From Harmothoe impar (lineage: Eukaryota > Annelida > Polychaeta > Phyllodocida > Polynoidae): a stretch of 64,000 nucleotides of DNA. Position numbers and translations under genes: made by a program. Below are positions 33,959 through 42,800 of this stretch, one piece after another. Numbering within the stretch: position 1 is the first letter of the stretch; the number at the start of each line of letters is the position of its first letter. Location: the NCBI GenBank assembly GCA_947462335.1, contig OX381714.1:17766618-17830617 (forward strand), read 5' to 3'. The notes below the pieces were generated by a model. The model saw only the letters and a list, made by a program, of their open reading frames with translations, searched no databases and was not told the DNA's origin.

Positions 33959-35545
33959 TCATTCCGAATCTATGCCGAGATATTTCAGAATGATCTCTGT
34001 TTTGTCATCCAACTCTTTGAGCGCTCTGGCGGACAGCGTCACCCCCTGCTGTGTGGGTTTTTTGTCAGGACCTTCGTACTTGCGCACGTGGACGAGGTTC
34101 TTACCGCTGTAGTAGCTCACAGCTGCGTACACTTCGCCCGCCTCATCCAGCACTGCGAACCAGGGGGTGTGATTAGGTTTTCCTTGCGCGGCCGCTGTGT
34201 CGCGTATGCGCACCACTGCGCGGATATCGGCGATGCGTGCTATGAGCTCGCGCAGCGCGTCGGCCGTGAAGTGCACTCGCTTGCTTCTGGTCAGAGACGC
34301 CTCTTTCACCTGGCCGTCTTTTGTGTAGCGCGGCCTCCTAGACAGTCTAGCCACGTCCTCCCAGATCTCCAGCGTCAAAGCTCCGTCTAAGCAGAACTCT
34401 AACCCGAGTGTTTTCTCTGCTTCTTCTCGTCCATCTCCTTCTTTTTCTTGTATTTTTCTCTTCTTAGTGGGCCTTGTTGTTCTGGAACTCACCTTAGAAC
34501 GTTTCACACCCGCAGGATGAGTAACACCATCAGCGTGAGCTGAATCAGCAGCAGAACCGATAGCAGGAGCAGCGTCAGCGCTGGTGGTATCGGAGGTCTC
34601 GTTGTTGGAACAGCGCAGCCACACGCCGTCCGTGCTGTGTGTAGCGGTAGAAGATGAAGCGCCGCCGCCGCCCTCGTAAGGTGGCGGTGAGGGCAGTCGC
34701 CACGGACCGGACGGGGGGGCGCTAGCAGTGGAGGAAGTGAGGTCGAAAGGTCGAAGAGGGAAGCCGAAAAACGTACCGCTCACCCCTTGCCCTTCGGGTT
34801 CTTCGTACGCCTCGTCGTCAGCGTCGTTCTCTGTCTCACCCTGTTGCTGCTCCTCCTCCTCCTCTTCTTCTCGGTTCAGGGGCTGAGTGTCCGAATAGCT
34901 GTAACTCTCAGCGCGAGCGGCGTCGAGGGCGTCCGTCGATGTAGTGGTGGAGGAGAGGGGCTGTGCAACGTGCGGCAGGTCATCAAAGTCATCAACAGTA
35001 GTGGGGAGGTAAAAACCCGGTTGCCAGTACTGCGCTGTGCCAGGAGCGTTGTCGTCAGTAGTAGTAGCAGTAGCAGCAAGTGCAGCAGAAGCAGCCGCAG
35101 CAGGCGCAGCCGCAGCAGACGCAACAGTAGCAGGCGCAGCAGCAGCCTCAGCAGGCGCAGCCGTAGCAAGCGCAGCAGTAGCAGGCGCAGCAGCAGCAGC
35201 AGCAGCAGCAGCAGCGGCAGGCGGGACGGCGGTAGCAGCGGCAGCGCGCTTAGCAGCAACGTGTACCGTCGCGAGTGTAACAACGTCGCTAGCACGACGA
35301 CTGCTACCAGTAGTACTACTAGTACTACTACCACTACTACTACTACTGCTACTACTAGTGCTACTGCTACTACTACTACTACTACTACTGCCGCGAGCGC
35401 TCGCTACAGCAGGAGGGTGATAAGACCAACCGGCTGCGGCGGTAGTCTCATGTTCAGTAGCAAGAGCAGGCACTGACGCTAAACGAACGCTGTTCCGCGT
35501 AGTCTTCTTGTTCTTGAACGCCGCTAGCTGTTGTCTTTTGCTCAT
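33959..35545 (-). CDS. nuclear protein with tandem PC4-like ssDNA-binding modules
   Basis: 528 residues from the ATG at 35545, which has a strong Kozak context (CACCACCATGA). The N-terminal two thirds is low complexity: Ser run about 53-85, Ala-rich 100-166, Glu/Gln-rich 225-245, Pro/Gly near 285-300. A basic stretch PTKKRKIQEKEG near 360 looks like a nuclear localisation signal. The ordered C terminus has two similar modules, about 382-445 (VKEASLTRSKRVHFTADALR) and 460-525 (LVHVRKYEG...QQGVTLSARALKEL), each matching the beta-sheet-plus-helix pattern of the PC4/Sub1 C-terminal domain, including the K/R-G-V-x-L/F turn. PC4 binds single-stranded DNA, so a strand-protecting replication or transcription role beside a protein-primed polymerase is a reasonable inference. 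The fold call is by eye. Confidence 0.7.
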   Translation of the reverse strand: MSKRQQLAAFKNKKTTRNSVRLASVPALATEHETTAAAGWSYHPPAVASARGSSSSSSSSSSTSSSSSSSSGSSTSSTTGSSRRASDVVTLATVHVAAKRAAAATAVPPAAAAAAAAAAAPATAALATAAPAEAAAAPATVASAAAAPAAAASAALAATATTTDDNAPGTAQYWQPGFYLPTTVDDFDDLPHVAQPLSSTTTSTDALDAARAESYSYSDTQPLNREEEEEEEQQQGETENDADDEAYEEPEGQGVSGTFFGFPLRPFDLTSSTASAPPSGPWRLPSPPPYEGGGGASSSTATHSTDGVWLRCSNNETSDTTSADAAPAIGSAADSAHADGVTHPAGVKRSKVSSRTTRPTKKRKIQEKEGDGREEAEKTLGLEFCLDGALTLEIWEDVARLSRRPRYTKDGQVKEASLTRSKRVHFTADALRELIARIADIRAVVRIRDTAAAQGKPNHTPWFAVLDEAGEVYAAVSYYSGKNLVHVRKYEGPDKKPTQQGVTLSARALKELDDKTEIILKYLGIDSE

Positions 35546-35607
35546 GGTGGTGACTGTAGAGAGCAGCAAAAAAGAATGAGTGAGTGAATGGAGGTTTCCA
35601 AGCCCCT

Positions 35608-35613
35608 TATATA
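35608..35613 (-). promoter_or_regulatory. TATA box of the PC4-like gene
   Basis: The minus strand reads GGCGTATATAAGGGGC, a strong TATA box about 63 bp upstream of the ATG at 35545. Confidence 0.65.
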
Positions 35614-35621
35614 CGCCTTCT

Positions 35622-36010
35622 CGCTTCTAGAGCTAAGCTACTTACCGACCCTGTTCAGCTGCCGCCGGCTGGCCGGCGGCCATTCACAAAGAGAAACAAA
35701 AAGACATAAGGCATGACGTTTTCAGCTGGATCCCTTTCCCCCCCCCTCTTTTGAGAGATCGACTGTGATGATGAGCTAAGCCGCTTACCACCCTGTTCAG
35801 CAATTCAACGCGCATTAGCTGTATAAAGGGTTAAGCGGTTGCTGCCTGCCGTCGACTGACCGGCGGCGGCCATTCACAAAGACATAAGGTATGACGTTTT
35901 CAGCTGGATCCCTTTTTGAGGGATCCACTGTGGTGAGCTAAGCCGCTTACCACCCTGTTCAGCCATTCAGCGCGCGTTAGCTGTATAAAGGATTAACGGT
36001 AACGGTGATG
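35622..36010. repeat. 162-bp imperfect repeats in the divergent promoter region
   Basis: GAGCTAAGC(C/T)(G/A)CTTACC recurs at about 35629, 35774 and 35936. Between copies are CGGCGGCCATTCACAAAG, ATGACGTTTTCAGCTGG and CTGTATAAAGG. The spacing of the two better copies is 162 bp. Each unit has an ATGACGT (CRE-like) and two have a plus-oriented TATA-like word, so these look like duplicated promoter or enhancer units. Confidence 0.75.
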
Positions 36011-36503
36011 AGCTTACAGTGTGTATACAAAAAAAAACTACAGGAGGCGTGTGGCGTGAAGCAGGACCCCCCTAAGACGAACGTGCCTGTCTGTGAGTAG
36101 AGGCGTGTGCATGTGGTGAGCGACTTAAGTGTAAGACAAAAATCGCCACCTCCTGCCGTGGTGAGTAGACCGGGCCGGCCAGGCGGGCGGGCGGCCGGCT
36201 AGTTCAATAGGGAGGGGTGACAGCTGCCTAAGGCTGTGCATGAAAAAAAATCCGATTTTCACCTGACCTCTGACGTTTGTTACAATGAATGTCAGAGGGA
36301 GGGAGACGTCCTCGGGTAGGGGGTAGGAGGTATTAAGGCTATGAGTGAGGAAAAAACACCGTTTTCAGCTGGTCTCCACGGATAGCGATGCCACACCCCC
36401 TCGTCATCTAAGCTCTTAAGGAGCGGAGCGGCTGAAAAAGCGTCATGCGGACAGGGTGCTAGACAGCTGGAGCGCTGTTGGAAATGGGATTAAACTCCCT
36501 CTG
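36011..36503. other. remaining divergent promoter region
   Basis: No ORF. Contains a further GTTTTCAGCTGG (36361), a GGCCGGCC-rich patch (36170-36200) and short A runs. Presumed regulatory sequence of the death-domain gene. Confidence 0.45.
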
Positions 36504-36511
36504 TATAAAAA
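36504..36511 (+). promoter_or_regulatory. TATA box of the death-domain gene
   Basis: TATAAAAA in the context CTGTATAAAAAGC, about 150 bp upstream of the ATG at 36653. It resembles the CTGTATAAAGG words in the repeats upstream. Confidence 0.6.
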
Positions 36512-36563
36512 GCTCTCATTTCTGTTGGAAAAAAAACATATCACCTCTGACCCCAGTAACGGC

Positions 36564-36586
36564 TACTACCACCACCACCGCCACCA

Positions 36587-36625
<39 letters not shown>

Positions 36626-36640
36626 CTGCCGCCGCCGCCA
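36564..36640 (+). repeat. CAC/CCG trinucleotide repeat in the 5' leader
   Basis: About 25 triplets of CCA, CAC and then CCG directly before the death-domain ORF. As the track ends 12 nt before the ATG it would be transcribed as a GC-rich leader. Confidence 0.85.
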
Positions 36641-36652
36641 AGACGAGACGAG

Positions 36653-37402
36653 ATGGCTCAAGCTATTCCACTTTCAAGCTCGCCTTCACCACCCGGTGCG
36701 CCTGAAAAAAAGTTAATGCGGCTTGACGACGTGAGACGCGGCGCGAGGCAGCAGACCGATGATGGGGAGACCCGACAGGTAGGACAGCGGCGGTTAGCCT
36801 ATAGCGACGCCTTGCTTCGTCAACTAGGTAAAGAGTTGAGCGGCTGTTGGAGAGAGTTGGGCAGTAGCTTAAAAGTCAGCGCCGCCCGTATGGATGCTCT
36901 AGTAGAGCGCAGTGTCAAGACACCGGAGGAGCTGTGTACGGCGATGTTCCGAGTGTGGTGGGGTGAAACCCCGCATCGTCATAGATGGGGCGAGCTCGGT
37001 CGCGTCTTCACCCGCATAAGACGCATGGAACTGTTGGCTCAGTGGATGGCCCTTCTCCACAGACAGGGGTTGGATTTCGAAAACCCCGACTCGCGCGCGA
37101 TGCACAAGCACTTGGGCACCCTCGGCAGACGTCTGGGTAGCAGGTGGAAAGAGGTGGGGGACCATTTAAAATTGTCGCCTGAGAGGTTAGATAAGATCGC
37201 TGAAGAATGCGAATACGGAGGAAGTCCCGCTGAGTGGGCCTTCCGAGTGTTGAAAATGTGGCAAGATGAAGCTGACGGCGCCGGCGGTACGCCTTTTGAA
37301 CTCCTTCGAGTGTTGACTGAGGACATGGGAAAGTTTGGCCTCGGCATCGCGATATTACTTGACTTTATCAAGCAAGAAACAACGAGAACGACGGACATGT
37401 GA
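36653..37402 (+). CDS. tandem death-domain protein
   Basis: 249 residues from the ATG at 36653 to a TGA at 37400. After a Pro/Ser-rich and basic start (1-48), residues about 52-135 form death domain 1: LGKELSGCWRELGSSLKVS...MFRVWWG...WGELGRVFTRIRRMELL. Residues about 150-240 form death domain 2: LGRRLGSRWKEVGDHLKLSPERLDKIAEE...ALRVLKMW-like FRVLKMWQ...PFELLRVL. Both keep the family pattern LGxxW-x2-hGxxL-x(h)S, then h-x2-hxxW, then the hydrophobic final helix. There is no kinase, caspase, DED or membrane segment. In animals such domains assemble receptor, RIP/FADD or PIDD/RAIDD-like complexes; a short protein made only of death domains could act as an adaptor or as a dominant-negative decoy. 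It sits alone on the plus strand of the replicon. Confidence 0.85.
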   Translation: MAQAIPLSSSPSPPGAPEKKLMRLDDVRRGARQQTDDGETRQVGQRRLAYSDALLRQLGKELSGCWRELGSSLKVSAARMDALVERSVKTPEELCTAMFRVWWGETPHRHRWGELGRVFTRIRRMELLAQWMALLHRQGLDFENPDSRAMHKHLGTLGRRLGSRWKEVGDHLKLSPERLDKIAEECEYGGSPAEWAFRVLKMWQDEADGAGGTPFELLRVLTEDMGKFGLGIAILLDFIKQETTRTTDM

Positions 37403-38022
37403 ATTGTTGTGTTTTATTTTCATACGTCTTCTTTATTAGTAAGTAAAAAAAAAAATATCATAACAATTAAGACGCGCGATCTCTTAAAGTGTCACTTCCT
37501 CCAGTCGCAGCTGATCGCCTCATCGCAGCACGTGATAAACAAAAAAAAAAACGAAGAGACACGCTTCTTCCTCTCGAGAGGAAGAAGCGTGTCTCTCGAT
37601 TGAAATCTTTTTCTTTTCTTTTTTTCTTAAAAGAGACAAACGCCCCTTAGAGTGCTCCCCCACCCCCCTAGAGTGCCTCCCTCCCCCCTCCCCCCCTCCC
37701 CCCCACCACCCGCCCCATGCATCCTAAAAGCGCCCCCCTCCCCATGCATCTTAAAGAGTGCCCCCCTCCCCCCCTCCCCTCCCCTCCCCCCCTTATACAC
37801 TCTAAAGAACGCTTCTACCTAGTTCAATAAGTCACTTCCAGTCGCTCGTAAAACAATAAAAAATGAAAAAAAATGAAAAAAAAACTTATATCGTAGTGTT
37901 TTTTATTAGTTTACCGAAAAAAAATAAGAGACTCGCCTCCTCCTCCAAAAAAAAAAGATATCACATTTTAAAGCCCGTGACCCCTTAAAGACGCTCATCT
38001 CTTCATTAAGTCGCGTGACGTC

Positions 38023-38027
<5 letters not shown>
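37403..38027. other. 3' region of the death-domain gene and C-rich spacer
   Basis: Holds the 42-bp palindrome at 37555-37596, a cytosine-rich tract (37650-37795) with repeated CATGCATC(C/T)TAAA and CCCCCTCC words, and AATAAA at 37855. No ORF of protein character. Confidence 0.5.
37555..37596. terminator. perfect 42-bp palindrome, 21-bp arms
   Basis: Centre CTCTCGAGAG at 37571-37580. The arms AGAGACACGCTTCTTCC and its complement pair without a mismatch and with essentially no loop. It lies about 150 bp after the death-domain stop codon and is followed by a T-rich tract, so an RNA hairpin marking the 3' end is one reading. A cruciform or a protein-binding site is the other. Confidence 0.5.
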
Positions 38028-38053
<26 letters not shown>

Positions 38054-38070
38054 CTTCTTCTTCTTCTTCC
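38028..38070. repeat. CTT microsatellite at the inner edge of the right TIR
   Basis: About 14 copies of CTT. The left TIR has only three at the corresponding place (29417-29428, as GAA). Confidence 0.85.
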
Positions 38071-38477
38071 GGTCACGTGATCAATCAGGTCACTTCCGGT
38101 CACGTGATCCTCAATGAGGTCACTTCCGGTTGGCCATTAGGTCATGTGACGTCACTTCCGGTCCCCTAAGTAGGTCAGTAGGTTACCCAGAATGCACCAT
38201 CCCCTAAGTAGGTCACTTCCGGTCACCCAATGGAGGCCTCTGATTGGCTTCAGGGTTACCCAGAATGCACCGCTAATCCCCTAAGTAGGTCACTTCCGGT
38301 CACGTGACCAAATGGAGGCCTCTGATTGGCTAACTAGGTCACGTGACGTCACCACTAATCCCCTAAGTAGGTCACTTCCGGTCACGTGACCAAATGGAGG
38401 CCTCTGATTGGCTGCATGTCGATTGAGTAATAAACAGTACTTAACTATAGTCCCGTTCCGATACATACTATACTACT
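38070..38477 (-). repeat. right terminal inverted repeat, transcription-factor-site array
   Basis: Mirror of the left TIR with the same order of CCAAT, CACGTG, CCGGAAGT, TGACGTCA and CCCAGAATGC modules. From 38477 inward about 330 bp are almost identical to the left copy; the inner part is rearranged. Confidence 0.85.
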
Positions 38478-38483
38478 CATGAA
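38478..38483. repeat. 6-bp target site duplication, right copy
   Basis: CATGAA directly after the terminal ...TACTACT, identical to 28965-28970. Confidence 0.85.
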
Positions 38484-38708
38484 GCTAGAAGTTGGACTCA
38501 ACTTATTTACCCGTTAAAATAATTCTAGGGTCATTTTATTACATATATATATATAGCACTTTAAAAGTAGTAGTAGTTGAAATGTTAGCACTCAAGAGGT
38601 TTTGCACCTGTGTGGATGGATATGAACTCGCCGCGGTACAGGGGTGGCCCGCTCCAGATACCCAGTCAACACTTACATCTTACTGACCAAACAGGCCATC
38701 GTACATCA

Positions 38709-38863
38709 CAGGGGCGTGGCAAGCAGTTTCAAATTAGGGGGGACTGAGGGGTATTTTGACCCTTTTTGACCCCTTTTTACTAGACAGTTTTGGTTTGACC
38801 TTTTAGGGGGGGGTCAAAAGTGGGGGGGGGGCATGTCCCCCGCCCCCCGTTGCCACGTCCCTG
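38709..38863. mobile_element. 155-bp MITE-like element
   Basis: Inverted ends CAGGGGCGTGGCAAGC and CAGGGACGTGGCAACG enclose a G/C-skewed interior with TTTTGACCCC words. CAGGGGCG starts are common in hAT-type MITEs, but an 8-bp duplication is not evident. Confidence 0.6.
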
Positions 38864-39309
38864 TTTACACCGGTGTGTGCAGCATTAGTATCGCCACTGA
38901 CTGCAAATTCAGGGCTGTGTTGGTGCTGCCACCTAGAGGCTAAGTCATGCTGGCCTCAACTCCTCTCATATATATATATAAGGTAATGGAGATCGCAAGC
39001 CATGTATTGGAGGTCATGTGGACCTAAACCATTTTTCTGTAAGCTAGTACAGTCCCCCACCTCCCTTCTCCCTTTTTAAAGTGCACATATATATGTAAAA
39101 AAATGGCTCTAGCATTGCTTTAATGAATAGATAAGTAAAGTCCAACTTCTACCTTTATAATTAAAAAAAGATAAATTAAAAAAAATGATTTTCAACGAAA
39201 TTATACCCAAAAATGTCTTTTCTTCTGTAACTCGGTAAATAATGGCCCTACAGAGCTGAAACTTTGCCCACAGACTCCTTGTGGGCAAAGAGCTGGCTGT
39301 AGTGGTGAC

Positions 39310-39460
39310 GAAATGGTAGTAGTGGCTCCTACCATCTCCTCACGGCCCCTACCATTTTCTCATGGCCCCTACCATCTCCTCACGGCCCCTACCATCTCCT
39401 CACGGCCCCTACCATTTTCTCACGGCCCCTACCATCTCCTCACGGCCCCTACCATCCCCA
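39310..39460. repeat. 20-bp minisatellite of element 2
   Basis: Seven to eight copies of a 20-bp unit with core CGGCCCCTACCATCTCCT. Non-coding. Confidence 0.9.
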
Positions 39461-39479
39461 TCTCTTTATCACCATTACA

Positions 39480-39840
39480 ATCTGAAGTGATATGACACAT
39501 ACGGAGCAAAAATACCACATACGGCACACAAAAGACACATACGGCCCTAAAAAAAAGGGTATATGTGCATTATTTGACATAGCACCCCCCCTACCCCTCC
39601 GTATATCTTGTACTAAATACGCCAAAGATGCGGAATTTTTGTGCTCCGCATGTTGAGCTTAAACGCAATTTTTGCCGTATGTACATACGGCCCGCCGTAT
39701 GTACATACGGCCCGCCGTATGTACATACGGCGGCCGTATCTTTTTCCGTAAGATGCGGACATGTTGAGCTGAAACGCAAAAATGAACTGAAACGCAAAAA
39801 AACGTCATACGGACCCTCCGTATGATATGGTGAAAGGGCT
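39480..39840. repeat. right subterminal CCGTATG-word cluster of element 2
   Basis: At least ten occurrences of CCGTATG or CATACGG in both orientations, including the tandem palindromes GTACATACGGC...GCCGTATGTAC at 39676-39735. This is the kind of reiterated subterminal word expected of transposase-binding sites. Confidence 0.7.
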
Positions 39841-39845
39841 TCCAC

Positions 39846-42800
39846 ATGTAAAGAGAATGTACCTTGCTTCTTAGCTCACCACTTGTTCCCAATGTCAAAA
39901 AGGAAAAATATAATTCATGGAAATTTTCCTAAATACGTAGAATTTTTGTAAATGTATGTAAAATTGCTTTCTTCAATCAGCAAAAAAGAGTAAGAATACT
40001 GAATAAGAATACTGAATAAGAACATAACTATTACAGTGGTCGTCAAGGTTGGGACAGAGATATATGTGCCGATCCCTGCTGTTTAAAACATCATGGTAAT
40101 AATGCAAAAGGCAATCTACCATTAAAACACACATCTCCATTCAGCATCATATTGCTTCATTACCGCTTGCTTCATGGTGGCGCTGCTGATTCCCGTAGAG
40201 CAGACAGTTTCCAAAATTGCATGAAATGAACTTTTTTATCATGCATGTATACAATGAAAGATTGGATTTTGCCTTGACCAGAAAACATCTTAATGACATC
40301 TCTGTGACAATTACCTATGTGACAGGAAGGTAAAGTTGTTGACAAATATTTGTTCATTACAAACCAAACATTCCTGAACATAATTATTGGGACAATGGTG
40401 AGGATGTACAAGATGACTGACAGCTACATTGTAGATGGCAACATACCTGACTGGTTGGTAGCTAATTAATCCCACAGTGTTTAGCAAAATAGTATCATTT
40501 GGCACGCAAACTTTCACTATGACCACGAAAATCAACATGGTTGTTCGACCCTGAAGTATGTACCATAATGTTGATTTACCAGCTTTGAAAAATGTTTTCT
40601 ATGTGCTATAAATTTTAAGGTTTTTCCATCCTTGTTACCAAAAGGCTGTCATCAAATCTTACTGTAATGATTTGTCACCTTGCTAACAAACATAGATTTT
40701 CATTTGAACCCATGACATAAAACTGGGCCCAGATTGTAGAGGAATTCACAGGTTTTAGTAATGCTTTTCTAGGTTTTCACGATGGTAATGGGTACACTGT
40801 AACAGACTGAATAAAGTCAGGATATCTGGTGTTGATGAGGAGAACACTAAAATACATGTTGTATAGAGACTACAGACCTAATTCTACGTTGGTCTATGCC
40901 GGAGGGGTTGACAGAAGTCAGCAGATGCTGATTCTAAAGACTTAGTAGTTTCCTGAACAAAACAACTACTGCTTTGACAGACCAAATACCATGCCAAGGA
41001 GGGAAACTATTGGCTGGGAGTTGGATATCCTGCTGCTCCGTAGGCCTTAAATCGTGGTGCGTTGACTATGAACTATCCAGGATTTATCAATTTTCAGACA
41101 AAACTGTTGTTCACATTTGATATTACCTGAGTTGTAAAACAGTTTTTGCTGCAAATAAAGCAGATAAAGTATCAGCTTTCTTAATTTCAACACATCTATT
41201 TATTTAGTATTCTTCATGTCATGTTATAATTATATTTCCTTCAAGGCTCATGTATAAGTTTCCTGTTACTGTTGTTTCATCAACTTATATATATATAACG
41301 TGTTGACTAAAATATTAGCATATGGTCCTCTGCGCAGCATGCTGCATGCAGGGCTGGAAATCGCATCTTTGATGAGGCTGGAACTCTATATGTTGTTTCT
41401 ATGGCCATGGTAAGACCTTATAAGGAGGTGTTTATCCCAGGGCTCATGTCCCTCACACCACTATAATTATACTGACTGCAAATAACTCAGGGAGTCTACA
41501 TGTATTTTCCATAGTTACTGAGTGATGAGTCATATCAGTTACGCCGCACATCAGTCCATCATAGGAAACGTCAATTAATCATCTTCTGTCAGCACGGACA
41601 ACGTTTTCATGAAGATAAAAATGTAAAGTTATTTTGAACACATTATCGAAATTGACCTACAGTGATTAAGTTGAGACCCAAACATTTCAAAGCCATGTAT
41701 TGATCAATTTAGCATAGCTTTGAATAATATAGAATTAAGCCATTGCTGATCAGGAAAAAGACGCACATAAAGAAAATAGGAGCTCGTTTAGATGTGTAAG
41801 AAAATGTGTGTTAATTGGTAAAGCAGTAGGCCTATACATTCTGTCTATCATTGCTGCTGCAATGCCAACCAGCCCAGAACTCATGATCATTGCTTAAGTC
41901 TCACAGCAAGTCGGTGGCAGGAAATTGTTAAAATTGGATTGTTGTAAGCAAAAATGAAGTTTCTTCTGCAAAGACAATCCCTGCCAGATTCCGATCATGA
42001 ATTTTATTGAGTTTTTAATTGATTTTACAACACTAATCATGTCTTGTTTGGAGGTGGATTTTACCCGGCCTACAATGCCTGGTGGCTGTGCACCCTTTAA
42101 TTCTGATTTTGGGCCAAGGCCCCTCTGCCAACCCTTTTTGCAATGTGGGAGAGGTAACATTTGGGACTTGTTTGTATTCAACATTGTAGGGTCTCAGCGG
42201 ATCTCGGGTGGGAGGGGCGGGGGGCTCAAACTTATTCTCTGTGACTGAGGGCAGCCCCTTCCCTCCACCACCCACGTTTCCTACGCCACTGTATTATCGT
42301 GGTTAAAGTGATTAACTTTGCAACTAAAATCATGGCATGTTTGAAGTTTAATAGCAATATGAGGACCCTTTAGATTGTAAATACAGAGATATTCTCCACT
42401 TAGTCATTGAGGGTGTGAATCATCATCAATTTACTCTAAATAACATTATCAGATCCATGTGCACTAATATTCTTTGGCTCCCTTTACAACCAATCTCTCA
42501 GTCACTAGTACTTAACCTAGTTAGTCGTAGTTGGCTCCCTATACAGCCAACCTAGGTTAATCAATAGAAACATTAATTACAGTTCAGACAGGCACTGTCT
42601 GAACTGCAGTTGACCGCTAGGTTAATACCAGGGGAATTTAGGCCAGGTATGCCAGGTGTGGTGGAAATGCTGCACACCCTGAGGACCATGCTATATACAG
42701 TATCTGGTTCACAACGTTAACAATCACTTATCTAGTCTGACACAGAATCTCCTAGGGCTTAATAAGCACTGACTGTGTGGGCTGTGTCCACTGGGAGGAT

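Larger units (their letters stand above)
28971..38477. mobile_element. 9.5-kb Polinton-like replicon with DNA polymerase, PC4-like and death-domain genes
   Basis: Bounded by TIRs that start AGTAGTATAGTATG and end with the inverse (5' AG ... CT 3'), flanked by the duplication CATGAA. The outer ~330 bp of the two TIRs differ at only about two positions by my reading, so the insertion is recent or the ends are homogenised. It holds three intact genes: DNA polymerase (minus), PC4-like protein (minus) and death-domain protein (plus), the last divergent from the first two. These genes leave no room for, and I find no sign of, the RVE integrase, capsid proteins, Ad-type protease or FtsK-like ATPase of full Polintons. 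Terminal dinucleotides, duplication length and polymerase type all point to Polinton/adintovirus ancestry. The element would need an integrase supplied in trans. Confidence 0.85.
28431..39845. mobile_element. palindromic CCGTATG-word element 2, split by the Polinton-like insertion
   Basis: The left end has TGGAAGGCGTTTCACCGTAT and the right end, inverted, TGGAAGCCCTTTCACCATA. Without the nested element it is about 1.9 kb. The left arm (28846-28970 joined to 38484-38520) is inverted-repeated at 39120-39290, and that homology runs across the insertion point, which shows the Polinton-like element landed inside one arm. It carries 21-bp (28735-28820) and 20-bp (39310-39460) minisatellites. Its left 28600-28705 segment is an inverted copy of 28060-28165 in element 1, so both belong to one family. 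Confidence 0.72.

Noticed and set aside
33863..34390. 175-aa plus-strand ORF with an apparent Cys-rich start
   Set aside because: Antisense to the conserved C-terminal modules of the PC4-like gene; its start lies in the GTCT microsatellite.
34787..35476. Plus-strand ORFs (229, 152 and 127 aa) rich in Ser, Leu or Ala
   Set aside because: Antisense or shifted readings of the Ser/Ala triplet runs of the PC4-like gene.
28971..38477. Hidden integrase, capsid, protease or ATPase gene in the Polinton-like element
   Set aside because: All intervals outside the three genes were read; none holds an ORF above about 90 aa that is not a shadow, and no HHCC/DDE, jelly-roll-sized or P-loop frame is present.
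40311..40538. 75-aa minus-strand ORF in the conserved duplicated block
   Set aside because: Homologous blocks at 4.6, 13.3 and 50.2 kb do not keep the frame open, so the conservation reflects duplication and not coding.
42180..42295. hAT-like terminus CAGTGGCGTAGG (minus strand)
   Set aside because: Only one end found; no inverted partner or duplication within 600 bp.
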